Part shown: positions 13,401-21,790 of the stretch, piece by piece
Layout: every line of letters begins with the position of its first letter
Position numbering within the stretch: the first letter of the stretch is position 1
Assembly: GCA_026419805.1 (NCBI GenBank)
Contig: JAOSLS010000141.1
Coordinates: forward strand, 1-64,000
Direction of reading: 5' to 3'
DNA from: Ceratocystis colombiana
Taxonomy: Eukaryota; Ascomycota; Sordariomycetes; Microascales; Ceratocystidaceae
DNA length: 64,000 nucleotides
Notes under the pieces: generated by a model
What the model was told of the DNA's origin: nothing
The model's input: only the letters and a program-made list of their open reading frames with translations
Database searches by the model: none
Position numbers and translations under genes: made by a program

Positions 13401-13915
13401 TTCCCACCACCATTACCACTGCCGCTACCGTCACCCGAGGAAGAGCCGCTGGCAGCACTCCCACGAGCATCCTTAGCATCCTTGGATCCAGAGCTGGACT
13501 TGGAGGACTGCTTGGCCTCCTTAGTATCAGCGACATCGTCCGACGATTTCTCAGCCTCGGCCGGGGAAACACTAGCGGCGGCAGACCCTGATGTCGGCTC
13601 AGTCTTCTTGGCAGCGGGATTAGGAGTTGTCTCGGGGTCGGCAGATACGTTATCGACAGAACTGTCAAAGAAGCCTTTAGGATCAGCATCTTTGTTCTTG
13701 TTATTCTTTTCTTTGGCGAGACTGAGGGCGGTTGAGAAAGCAGGGCCCCGTTGATAGAGCCGCACTAGCGATGACTGTTTGCACAGAGCTTGTCTAATGT
13801 GAGGTGTACGCGCATGGGCTGTCGCCAGAGAGAAAGCTCTGGAAGCAGAGGCCGATGACGGTGCGCTGAGCCGGGCCAGCCCGAATTGCTTCGATAGAGT
13901 CGACCGCGGAAGCAT
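10463..13915 (-). CDS. PIM1: mitochondrial Lon protease homolog
   Basis: ATP-dependent serine protease of the mitochondrial matrix that degrades misfolded and regulatory proteins and helps maintain mtDNA. The intronless frame gives 1150 aa from ATG 13915. This start is chosen because MLPRSTLSKQFG and the next 55 residues form an Arg/Ser/Ala-rich, acid-poor presequence; the frame also continues upstream to 14197, but that part is hydrophobic, unlike Lon, and is best read as leader. A Ser/Lys/Gly-rich linker precedes the LON N-domain (about 145-260). The AAA+ Walker A (GPPGVGKT) lies near 616-623, with Walker B LILIDEIDK and GHRRTYVGALPG also clear. An acidic Ser/Thr insert, usual in fungal homologs, separates AAA+ from the protease domain. 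The catalytic dyad is Ser1026 (PKDGPSAG) and Lys1069 (LREKT), 43 residues apart as in other Lons. Confidence 0.97.
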   Translation of the reverse strand: MLPRSTLSKQFGLARLSAPSSASASRAFSLATAHARTPHIRQALCKQSSLVRLYQRGPAFSTALSLAKEKNNKNKDADPKGFFDSSVDNVSADPETTPNPAAKKTEPTSGSAAASVSPAEAEKSSDDVADTKEAKQSSKSSSGSKDAKDARGSAASGSSSGDGSGSGNGGGKKGPRSGERSLQKPEVPEDYPQVLALPISRRPLFPGFYKAITVKDPHVAAAITESIKRGQPYIGTFMFKDEHNDEDVIRNIDDVHDVGVFAQITSAFPIHGQEGGLTAILYPHRRIKLSSLIPPGAIDPKKPSPSDKEASSVEPEPIPKSEPEEPKGDVVASFEESALSPTTATKADPKYEPTSFLRKYPVSLVNVENLTDDPYDPKSPFIRAVTNEIVNVFKEVASMNNLFRDQISTFSMSQTGNVTSDPAKLADFAAAVASGEASELQEILTSMNVEERMQKALTVLKKELMNAQLQSKISKDVENKISRRQREYWLMEQMKGIRRELGLESDGKEKLVEKFKEKADKLAMPEAVRKVFDDEIHKLAHLETAASEFNVTRNYLDWLTQIPWGIRSTENFGIDHAMSVLNEDHYGLKDVKDRILEFIAVGKLRGTVEGKILCFVGPPGVGKTSIGKSIARALNREYYRFSVGGLTDVAEIKGHRRTYVGALPGRIIQALKKCQTENPLILIDEIDKIGRGYQGDPSSALLELLDPEQNSSFLDHYMDVPVDLSKVLFVCTANMTDTIPRPLLDRMELIQLSGYVADEKMAIAQKYLAPVAKEMAGLQNVNVDLAPDAVEELIKSYCRESGVRNLKKHIEKLYRKSALKIVQEYGEDIVETPPTTVTETESEVKAKAKTDTKAEATDSSDVSSDSKGLNEATTASASKSLKEDESATSSTVKKPEEPRPKLILPDSVKVIIDKNSLADYVGPPVFTSDRLYEVNPAGVSMGLAWTQMGGAAMYVESILQQPLRHSSRPHLDITGNLKNVMKESSTIAYSFAKSFMAREFPDNDFFDKANLHLHVPDGAVPKDGPSAGITMATSLLSLALDTPVAPTVAMTGELTLTGKVLRIGGLREKTVAARRAGCTTILFPRDCMHDWLELPENIKEGIDGKPVAWYQDVFDIIFPSLDREAANKSRLPPAKEGKSSKGENEEGVEE

Positions 13916-14582
13916 TGCGGGGAAGAGGGCAGACAGGTTCGGAGACAAAGAAGCAAGCGGTCGCAGATTTCGGAGGGCAGTCGGCAGTAGGGAATGAGGG
14001 ACACAGAGGGGGGGCACTGTAAAAAAAAGAATAAAATAAAAGACCGAAACAAAATCAGAGGAGAAGGACAGAAGGCCAACACGGGCCTCAGATGGCACAG
14101 CACAAAAAGAATGCAGTGGAGGGAATTGGAGAAGTATAGCAGGACAGTGAACAGTGGACAAGTGGGTGATTGATTGTGAGGGTTGGTGTTGAGGCAAAGC
14201 TGCTATAGATTGACTGTAGACTTGGCTTGGCTAGGCTAGGCTGTAGGCTTCGTAGGCCATGGAAGCTGACAAAAAAGCTCTGAGCTCAGTGAAAATTGGT
14301 GGCAAAGCTACTAGAACAGGGGCCAAAAGACTGCTTACAAAGCCTTTTTTCATGGAAAATTCCAGATCTCTCTAGAGTCTTGGTGTACTACGCCACCTTT
14401 TAGCAGCTGTTGGCAGCCGCTACACACTAGGCGTCCGAGGCTCTCCACTTTAATCCGTCCCGCTAAGCCCCTCCAAACATACATCACGTCAAGACTCCGT
14501 ATCCGAAGACTCCTCACACAACCCGTTTCAGGTTTCGGCAGCTTCTACTCTTTTGCTCGCTCTTGAAACAGCCCTAAGCGCT
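13916..14582. promoter_or_regulatory. divergent promoter region, Lon / small conserved protein
   Basis: This 667-bp gap separates two genes transcribed away from each other, so it must contain both 5' ends. The Lon side is pyrimidine-rich on the coding strand and open in frame with Lon up to 14197, which is most likely leader. No named factor site is clear enough to call. Confidence 0.5.
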
Positions 14583-15041
14583 ATGGTCAAACCCACTGCG
14601 GCGGATTCCCCAGTCTTGGATTCCTGGGAAGACGGCTCTGACACCGAAGCTACCCCCTCCAAGTCTCCGCCCAAGCCAGCTGTTACAAAAGATGCGCATC
14701 AACTCGAGAAAACCAGCGACACTTCGGCTGTCAAGCCGGACTCAGCATCCGCCGACGACTGGCACAGATTTAGTACACCTTACTCGTCTGCTCCCTATAC
14801 TTCTAGTCCTGCTACAGCATCGGCATCTATGCATCGACGCCCCGAAAAGACAGACGCTGTGGCTCGTCGCATGATTGCCGGGGCCCTAGGCATCAAACCG
14901 CCTAAGCAAACAGAAGAGCAGCGAACATATCATAAGGCGCTACTGGAGCGGGAGAAACTACAGCGTCAAGAGGCTCGTGAAGCCAAAAAGCGAGAACAGG
15001 AGAAGGCCACAAAGGCCAAGGAGGCTATTTGGAACGACTGA
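14583..15041 (+). CDS. small conserved fungal protein with C-terminal coiled coil
   Basis: A single exon encodes 152 aa from ATG 14583; ten in-frame codons upstream begin with TTG and are not used. The N-terminal half is acidic, Ser/Pro/Thr-rich and looks disordered, with a short LDSWEDG motif near the start. The C-terminal half holds ARRMIAGALGI followed by a long, highly charged helix (about 108-147) rich in Lys, Arg, Glu and Ala, and ends in WND. From memory this C-terminal pattern recurs in hypothetical proteins of other Pezizomycotina, but I know no assigned function. The charged helix suggests protein or nucleic-acid binding, which is inference only. It ends 233 bp before the Rrg7 gene on the same strand. 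Confidence 0.75.
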   Translation: MVKPTAADSPVLDSWEDGSDTEATPSKSPPKPAVTKDAHQLEKTSDTSAVKPDSASADDWHRFSTPYSSAPYTSSPATASASMHRRPEKTDAVARRMIAGALGIKPPKQTEEQRTYHKALLEREKLQRQEAREAKKREQEKATKAKEAIWND

Positions 15042-15274
15042 ATTAGAATTTCTATACAGATACATTGTCCTCGGTAAACTGCAAAGCCGATCTCTAGATC
15101 GTGACCTCGCCCTTCCCCATATGGTGCCCATGGTCAGCTATTCTCTTAGCCTTGTCGGCAAATCGTCGGCTGATATCTACTTGCTTCATTCAAGTCATAA
15201 AGTTAGGACTTGGACGATGAAAACCTGCCACCGCTTTATCCAGTAGACCTCAGCCTCCTTCACTACCTCTAATC

Positions 15275-16012
15275 ATGGCCGCTTCTATATATCCGACTAG
15301 GCCCTATGCTTTTATGCGTGCTGTAAACACAGCAAGACGAGAAGTCCCACAATGTCAAACATGGCGTAGGACATATTCTACCCCACCTCCATCAAATCTG
15401 GTATATCCAAACTCCAACACATCAGCACACAAGGATATGCGGTCCTTCCTCAACTACGCCTCAAGAACGGGACTTGACCCTAAGTCCACCGTCTTTGTAG
15501 GGACGTACTACGAGTATCTTGTCAGAAACACACTTGCCTGCTACGGATTCGACCTTCGACGCATCGGGGGTGCTTGTGACGGCGGAATCGACCTTCTTGG
15601 CGTCTGGACACCGCCATCCGCCAAGGCCCCACTGCATGTCATTGTGCAATGCAAGGGCGGTGGCCAGGCCGTTGGCCCCCGTCTAATTCGAGAGCTCGAG
15701 GGCGCCTTTGTCGGCGCCCCAGCCGGCTGGCGAGGGGACAATGTCCTTGGCGTATTTGTCAGCGAGAGTTCAGCCACTAAGGGCATGCGTGAAGCTATGG
15801 TGCGGAGCAAGTGGCCTATGGCTACTATTACATGCACGACAGAGGACGGCGGTGCCTTGCGTCAGCTCTTATGGAATAAGGCGGCCGATGCGATTGGTCT
15901 AGACGGGCTTGGCGTTAATGTTAAGAGGTCTGTAAAGGAAAAGAAGGAGCTCCTAGTGTTGACATGGGAGGGCCGGCCAGTGCGGTTAAAACCCGCGCCA
16001 GAAATAGTATAG
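15275..16012 (+). CDS. RRG7: Rrg7-like mitochondrial protein with restriction-endonuclease-type fold
   Basis: Homolog of yeast Rrg7 (DUF2034), required for respiratory growth and mitochondrial; the exact reaction is not settled. The 245-aa single-exon frame begins at ATG 15275 with an Arg/Ser/Thr-rich presequence ending near WRRTYSTPPP. The body matches the PD-(D/E)XK nuclease core: Glu80 in the first helix (GTYYEYLV), Asp106 in GGIDLLGVW, then Gln125 and Lys127 in VIVQCKGGG, with spacing typical of the Mrr-like branch. All candidate catalytic residues are present, so a nuclease activity on mitochondrial DNA or RNA is possible. The gene sits in tandem between the small conserved protein and MED21. 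Assignment by recall of family pattern. Confidence 0.85.
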   Translation: MAASIYPTRPYAFMRAVNTARREVPQCQTWRRTYSTPPPSNLVYPNSNTSAHKDMRSFLNYASRTGLDPKSTVFVGTYYEYLVRNTLACYGFDLRRIGGACDGGIDLLGVWTPPSAKAPLHVIVQCKGGGQAVGPRLIRELEGAFVGAPAGWRGDNVLGVFVSESSATKGMREAMVRSKWPMATITCTTEDGGALRQLLWNKAADAIGLDGLGVNVKRSVKEKKELLVLTWEGRPVRLKPAPEIV

Positions 16013-16263
16013 TGAATGTTTAGCATATAGACAGCCTGATAGGAATAGAGAAAAAAAAAAGCAGAAAGTGAAGAGTCTCTCCGTGCCGTGCCAGTGGTGA
16101 TATGCTACGTAAATAGGGTTGTAGCGTTAGGGTTGATTGGCATATTCTGACCCGCTAAATTGCTGGCATTCATCTCCGTCCTGGCTGTTGCGACAAGTTC
16201 TCGCCCTCAACTTCATGCGCTTCCTGCTTCCCTCATTTCTACCGATTCAAATACGCGGCCAAC

Positions 16264-16878
16264 ATGAGCGACAATTTGACACAGTTACAAGATGCTGTTG
16301 ACCAGGTATGGCACGAGGCAAATCCACTTAACGCGACATGGTTAAGTCTAGAATAACTAACCTATACATGAAACCCTGCGAACGAAAACAAAAGCTCGCG
16401 CAGCAATTCGTTGCTTGTATACATTTTGTCAACAAACGCCACGATTTAGAGCTTCTCGACGAAACAGACCAAGTGCGCGATGGCAAGAACGAGGTCGAAG
16501 AGAAAGAAGGTGGGTGCTCGGCTAGCCGGGTTGCTTCGTCTGATATTGAATAGTACCCTTTTTGTAGTTGGGCCTGCTAATAATGCTAACTGTCTACACT
16601 TCTTGCTTCTGACTACAGTTGATCCACTCCCAGCTGAAGACTTCCGTGCCGGCCTGGTTGAGCTGGCACGCGACCTCATCCTCACCGAGCAACAGATTGA
16701 AGTGTTGATTTCCAGCCTACCAGGGTTGTCGAGTACAGAAAAGGACCAGGAAGTGAATATCCGCGAGCTAGAGGAGGAGCTACGTGCGGCGGAGGCACAA
16801 CGTCAGCAGGCTATCAAGGAGAAGGATGCTGTGCTTGCAAATTTGGATAGGGTCATTATGAATATTCGTAGGCCATGA
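16264..16878 (+). CDS. MED21: Mediator subunit Med21 (Srb7)
   Basis: Subunit of the Mediator middle module, which couples activators to RNA polymerase II in the nucleus; Med21 pairs with Med7 through long coiled coils. Three exons (16264-16305, 16395-16509, 16619-16878) give 138 aa. Introns are 89 and 109 nt, with GTATGG and GTGGGT donors and a TGCTAAC branch site in the second. The protein opens with MSDNLTQLQDAVDQ and continues with LAQQFVACIHFVNKRHD, the family signature. Residues about 55-72 contain DPLPAEDF, and the C-terminal half is a helical coiled coil (ELARDLILTEQQIEVLI and following). Length and residue pattern fit the family (about 140 aa in yeast). The first exon is only 14 codons, so it is easily missed by gene finders. 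Confidence 0.93.
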
Positions 16879-17135
16879 AGAAAAACGGATACGGCCCACG
16901 GCAATGGTTGAGGTCTTGCCTGATTTCGGCGCTCAAAACAGTACGAAGGGCAGTCCCTGGAGGGAGCAAAGAAATGGAGAAAGCAATAAGAAGGAGCAGG
17001 ATAATGATAGTTGACAGGTTTTTTTATTAAGACGAGTAAGTATCTAGTATCTATCTTAAATAGAGGGTATGGGTGAGTATATGTTTATAGGCAGGTTCAA
17101 ATAATATGCATGAATGGGTATCAGCAGCTTCGTCT

Positions 17136-17993
17136 CTAAGGTGAAGAAGCATTCTTGGACTTGAAAAACTGGGGGTAGACATCACGTAGCTGGCTTAAGT
17201 GGGTGATTTGGAACTGTGAAACGGGCGATGCAGGCCCGCCGTCGCTGTCCTCAACTAGATGAGCGGCTGTCCAGCCAATCTCTTTAGCTTTCTTGCAATT
17301 GATTTCCGAGTCATCTATACGTAGTAGCGGGGTTAGTTGCTCGATTGATAATAGTATGGGTGGTAGGATTAGGACCAGGCTGAATACATACCAACAAAAT
17401 AGCAGTCAGACATCTTCTCCACGCCAGCTTCATTCATGGCTTTAGCAAACGATGCCTCCTTGGGCTTGCAGACGAGAGGTACGCTCCCATAATCGCAGTA
17501 CGTTAGGCCTTCAAACAGATCGTCAATTCCAAGAAGCTTGACCACACGTCGGCCGTGAGTGACGTAGGCATTGGTAAAGAGCCATAACCGAACTTTGTTA
17601 CGATCAATGTCCTCGAGTAGCGCGCGTAGCCCTGGGTTGGGTGTGATGATGTCTTCCAGCGGCAGCGCATCGTCAACTTTAGCGTTGTAATCCAGAGGGT
17701 CAATTTGATGGTGCTTGACGAGGCCTTCAATTGCGAGGCCGTAATTGGTATAGTATTCCTGGTGTAGTCGCACAGCTTCGGACCATTCCAAGTCTAAATG
17801 GTTGGCAAAGTACTCAGTAATGAGCCTGGCCATATGGTCATGGACACGGGTGCTCTTGGAGTAGAGGCAGTTGTCGATATCGCTAGGAGGAGAGGGTGGT
17901 ATTAGTCAGAGGTGGGGTCTTGGGCACACGAACATGACAGACTTACAAGAACAAGACTGGCTTGGAAGCCTCTGAAACGTTGTTGGCAGTCAT
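17136..17993 (-). CDS. HAD-family pyrimidine 5'-nucleotidase (Sdt1/Phm8 type)
   Basis: Likely dephosphorylates pyrimidine nucleoside monophosphates in the cytosol during nucleotide salvage, as yeast Sdt1 and Phm8 do. Three exons (17993-17947, 17882-17392, 17314-17136), with introns of 64 and 77 nt and GTAAGT and GTATGT donors, give 238 aa. HAD motif I is FDIDNCLY with nucleophile Asp17 and Asp19; splice junctions fall inside this motif and inside the DDSE motif, confirming both introns. Motif II is WLFTNAY, the conserved Lys is in CKPKEASF, and motif IV is FVDDSEINCKKAKEIGW. The start at 17993 gives a short N-terminus before motif I, as in homologs. It lies tail to tail with MED21 (257 bp apart). 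Confidence 0.92.
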
Positions 17994-19267
17994 TTTAGTG
18001 GTAGAAGAGAAACAGGGGAGTGAAGTTGAGTGAGAAATGGAGGATAAAGGAAACAACCGAGAGCTGTGTGAATGTAAGGACCGCGAGTTACATGAATTGC
18101 GTAGGCTATATGTATAGTAGCTACAGTGGGCCAATGGGAAGGCCCCTTTAGTTACCGTGTTGTTAACGACCAAATTTGGCGTTGAAGCTATGCGGCCCGA
18201 AAAGTAGAAGCGAAGAGCAGAAAGGCGCATACGGGCCTAGATGAAAGAAGATTACAGGGTTATGCGCACGGCACAAGAAGATGACAAGACTTGGCTACTA
18301 GAGCTAAAACTGCGTCATATAGGCTAAGTTAGCGGTGGGCGAAGTTAGGGAAAGGGGAGACAAGATGATTTGAGTCATACCGGAGTGAAGGCTGAAGGAC
18401 TGAGAGATACAGGGGGTTTATCTCAGACGATACACGCTCTGTAGCACAAGAAGCCAAATACAGAGCCTCAGACTGACCGTTAGCGCCCTGTTTTCGGGCT
18501 TAAGTCACTGAAAGGTGCTTGCTACTTCCTGGCCCACATTCAGCCTTTTCGCTTGCAAACTGTCGCCCCCAAGTAGCTCTGGGAGAAGAGGCCTTGCAAT
18601 ACAGCATGCTCGTCAAAAAGTTTAGTGCGGGATCACATTTGAGGTGTTGTAAAAAAAAAAAGTCCTATTCTAAAGGCTGATGAATGAAGCCGCAATCTTG
18701 CAGTGGGGGTCTAGCACTCAGAATGCTAACCCCAGCAGAGCCTACCAGACGTCTATGAGGTTGAGAAGATTACTGGGCAGAATCACTATGATTGTAGGTG
18801 ACATGACCTGTATAGTTAGGGCAATTTGCGACGGCTATATGCGCCCCTTTTTTTGGATTACCTAATCAAACAAACAGCTTACCTAAGCACGATTTTGAGT
18901 GTGATGAAGGTGAAGTTTCAGTCACACTGTGGCGCCGCCACGTGACTGACCCACACCATCTGATTATTTGAATTTGAATTTGAATATATTTAACGTCTAC
19001 TGGAATCACTAAGATCAAACGACGCCGGATTGGTTACCGGACAGAATTAACCCTCTGCAGGGCTGACCACAGATTTTGGGCGAGAGAAGCTCGTATGCTC
19101 CCAAGCAAGCTTGTTACTCGTCTTCCATCTGTAGTCGACCATCTGATTATTTTCAGGCCAAGGAGGCTAAATAGAAATTCTCCATGCACAATCACCACAC
19201 TGAGCCCTTACCAGCGAAAAAACTGCAAATACCAGATGTACTAGATACACCAGATACACCAGTGACA
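17994..19267. other. intergenic region upstream of the nucleotidase, bordering the transposon relic
   Basis: The first few hundred bases hold the nucleotidase promoter. No coding signal appears. The rest becomes AT-richer toward the transposon relic. The hexamer GAATTT is repeated around 18969-18985, and a 14-15 bp string containing CCATCTGATTATT occurs twice about 180 bp apart (near 18957 and 19139), both in the same orientation. I could not identify terminal inverted repeats or a target-site duplication by eye. Confidence 0.5.
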
Positions 19268-21072
19268 GCAGATAGAGATAGAGACAGACGCTGAAGCAAC
19301 CGCCTTAAATGCTATAAATGCAAATGACACAGCAGTCGGCGTAGCAGACTCAACGCAGAGGCGCTACAAATCAGTCAATTTCAGGACGATATCTATGAGT
19401 CTCGCGAAGCTCTCTTTGCTGCTGCAAATGCTTAGTCGAAATCTCGAGGCTATGCATTTACAGCCGGAAAGTCTAGAAAGACTAAAAATGGCCGGACAAA
19501 AGTTGTTGCTTGCGATCGAGCTCGAAAGCCGCCAAACCCTTTAGCTATACGAAAACGCCGAACTTCAAGCCGAGTAACTAGCTGCAAGTTTTCAGTATCA
19601 GCCAAAGAATCTGCAGATAAGGATACCTATACTCTAGTTCACCGGCCAGGCAAGGAATACGCCCAGCATAATCATCCGCAAAGCGAAGACCCATCTGGAC
19701 ACCCTACACATCGCGCTCTCCGAAAGAAGGATATATCTATGACTTCGGATCTAGTAGCAGCTGGAGTTGCCCCTCGAAATATCAGGACGTATATCTATAA
19801 CGCGTTAGGTACGCTTGCAACTGTAAAAGATATTGGAAATCAAATTGCAGCTGTGAGACGAGAATTACGCCATGGGCAGAGCAGCATACAAATCGTCCAA
19901 CAGCACTTTTCTTTGCACATCCTGATTCGATAGCATATCTACAAGAAAACCCAGATGTCTTGTTACTTGATTGCACATACAAGACAAATCAGTATGCTAT
20001 GCCACTCCTGGATATGATTGGAGTGGATTCCTCCCAAAAATCATTTTGCATCGCATTTGCATTCCTCTCAGGAGAGACAGAGGATGATTATTTATGGGCA
20101 TTACAACACCTCAAGTCTCTATACCACCAAGATCTTCCTTCAGTTGTTCTTACGGATCGATGTCAAGCAATAATGAATGCTGTTCCAGTATAGTTCCCTT
20201 CTGCTGCTGCCTTGCCTTGCCTTTGGCATGCTAATAAGGCAGTTCTCCAACACTGCCAACCAGCTTTTGGCCTCAAGCGCAATGAGTCATCCGACAGTCC
20301 GGAGACCAAGGCATGGGAGCAGTTTTATGCATGCTGGCACTCCATAATCGCATCACCAGACGAAGAGACATATAAGACTCGTGTTGAAAGATTTCGGTGT
20401 CAGTACGCCTCACAATACCTTCAAGACGTTGGGTATGTCTTGACATACTGGCTCACCCCACACAAGGAACGGCTTGTAAAAGCATGGGTGGACAAGTATT
20501 TCCATTTTGGTAATACCGCTACCTCAAGGGTTGAAGGAATTCACTGGCTGATCAAATCACACTTGGGAACTTCAAGATTTGATCTTTTCGATACTTGTCA
20601 AGCTATTAAGCATGCAATCTTGGGTCAGATGAGAGAGCTTCACCAAATGCAAACCTCACAGAAATTACGTATGCCTCTCGATATCCCTGTGGCACCATTT
20701 GAATCTGTCCGTGGCTGGGTCTCCCATCAGGCTTTACGCAAAGTCCAATAGAAGCGGCAGCTTCTTGGAAAGCCCCCGAAAGCTTGTACCCATTCATTCA
20801 CTTCTTCTATTGGTCTACCATGTGTCCACACTCTTCAGCCACTTCAAGAGACAAACCAGAATCTTTCCATTCAATATTTTCACCTTCATTGGCATCTAAA
20901 ACGAAACCAACTTCAGCAACAGCCTATATTAGAGCCATGGAAGTGCCACTCTCAAAACACCTACCCAGCCGGTCACAAGTACAAAGCGTGAGCCTACGAA
21001 AAGGAAAGCGTCAAAATGTAGAAAGTGTCATCAGATTGGCCATATAGTATCTTCGAAGGCATGTCCTCTTAG
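19268..21072 (+). mobile_element. decayed Mutator-like (MULE) DNA transposon, transposase pseudogene
   Basis: Pieced together across frames, the region encodes a MULE transposase in the usual order. A FAR1-type DNA-binding segment (about 19361-19735) shows SRGYAFTAGKS, VACDR, TSCKFS and YAQHNHP as Cys/His ligands. The MULE catalytic domain (19908-20400) includes LLLDCTYKTNQYAMPLLD and LTDRCQAI. LCLWHANKAVL and ATSRVEGIHWLIKSHLG follow, then a SWIM-like finger (ACTHSF and GLPCVH, about 20782-20835). A CCHC knuckle (CRKCHQIGH, from 21017) ends it. It is broken by TAG codons at 19433, 20191 and 20749, a frameshift near 19900, and a 2-bp loss near 20945 relative to the partial copy just downstream. 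It cannot make a full protein. Ends are approximate; terminal repeats were not found. Confidence 0.88.
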
Positions 21073-21139
21073 GTATTCTGATCTACTGAATATCGGTTTC
21101 ACGGCATTGTTTGCCTCCATCTGCTGTATCCGGGCTCAA

Positions 21140-21345
21140 AAGATGGAGATGGAGACAGACGCTGGAGCAGACGCTTTAAATGCTGTAAATGCAAACGACA
21201 CAGCATACGACGTAGCAGACAATGCAAAATTAGAGCTATGGAAGTGCCCGACTTTCAAAACACCTACTCAGCCAATCACAAGTACGAAGCGTGAGCTGTC
21301 TGGATTTGATTTGAGAAGGTTGAGCCTATGAAAAGGAAAGCTTTT
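21140..21345 (+). repeat. internally deleted second copy of the MULE coding ends
   Basis: The segment 21140-21224 is closely similar to 19266-19350 at the start of the MULE relic. After a few bases, 21231-21345 resembles 20930-21010 near its 3' end, with an extra insertion of roughly 25 bp near 21300. About 1.58 kb present between these blocks in the upstream copy is missing here. The frame starts with ATG and reads MEMETDAGADALNAVNAN. It then runs directly into WKCPTFKTPTQ, the C-terminal part, and stops at 21329. This looks like a deletion derivative lying in direct tandem with its parent, or the remnant of unequal recombination. Confidence 0.75.
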
Positions 21346-21790
21346 CTCTGACTGGCGTGACAGATCGCCTTTTCCCTCGAAACGGAACTGGCCGTGCGAT
21401 CGACTCCTCATGAAATACCAACGAGCAGCAAGATTTGCATCGAAAAGATCCGGGCTACCGTACACGATTTAAACATTATGCATTGCTTAGATGATGCTGC
21501 TGGTCTTATTATGTCCACAGCAGCCAAAGTGATTCAAAGCGAACATGATGGTTGGATGAAGTTGGCGAAGTCCATCACAGGATCAGGACACTTCGAAGGG
21601 AGCAGGAAATTATATTTTGGAACGATCTCTATGATAACGGCATACCCGAAGTTTGAAAATACATGGTCTTTACAGGAATGCTACATTATAACTGTCTATC
21701 TCTCCCTCGTGTTCTCCTAGTACTCCATGCACCTAATCCATCATGATTTCCTTCCTAGGTCACAGTGGTAACGTAATTCTTTGACATTAG
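21346..21790. other. region between transposon and kinase relics, with one unassigned open frame
   Basis: A 108-codon frame runs from 21394 to 21720 on the plus strand (contains IEKIRATVHDLNIMHCLDD). I do not recognise its product and it has no visible splice partners. In this decay island it is most likely another fragment of a repeat or degraded gene. Nothing else supportable is seen. Confidence 0.3.

Noticed and set aside
13916..14197. 94-codon N-terminal extension of Lon starting at ATG 14197
   Set aside because: Hydrophobic, unlike a presequence, whereas the ATG at 13915 begins a typical mitochondrial targeting sequence.
18957..19155. Repeated CCATCTGATTATT as terminal repeat of the MULE
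   Set aside because: Both copies are in direct orientation and only 180 bp apart on the same side of the element; not inverted ends.
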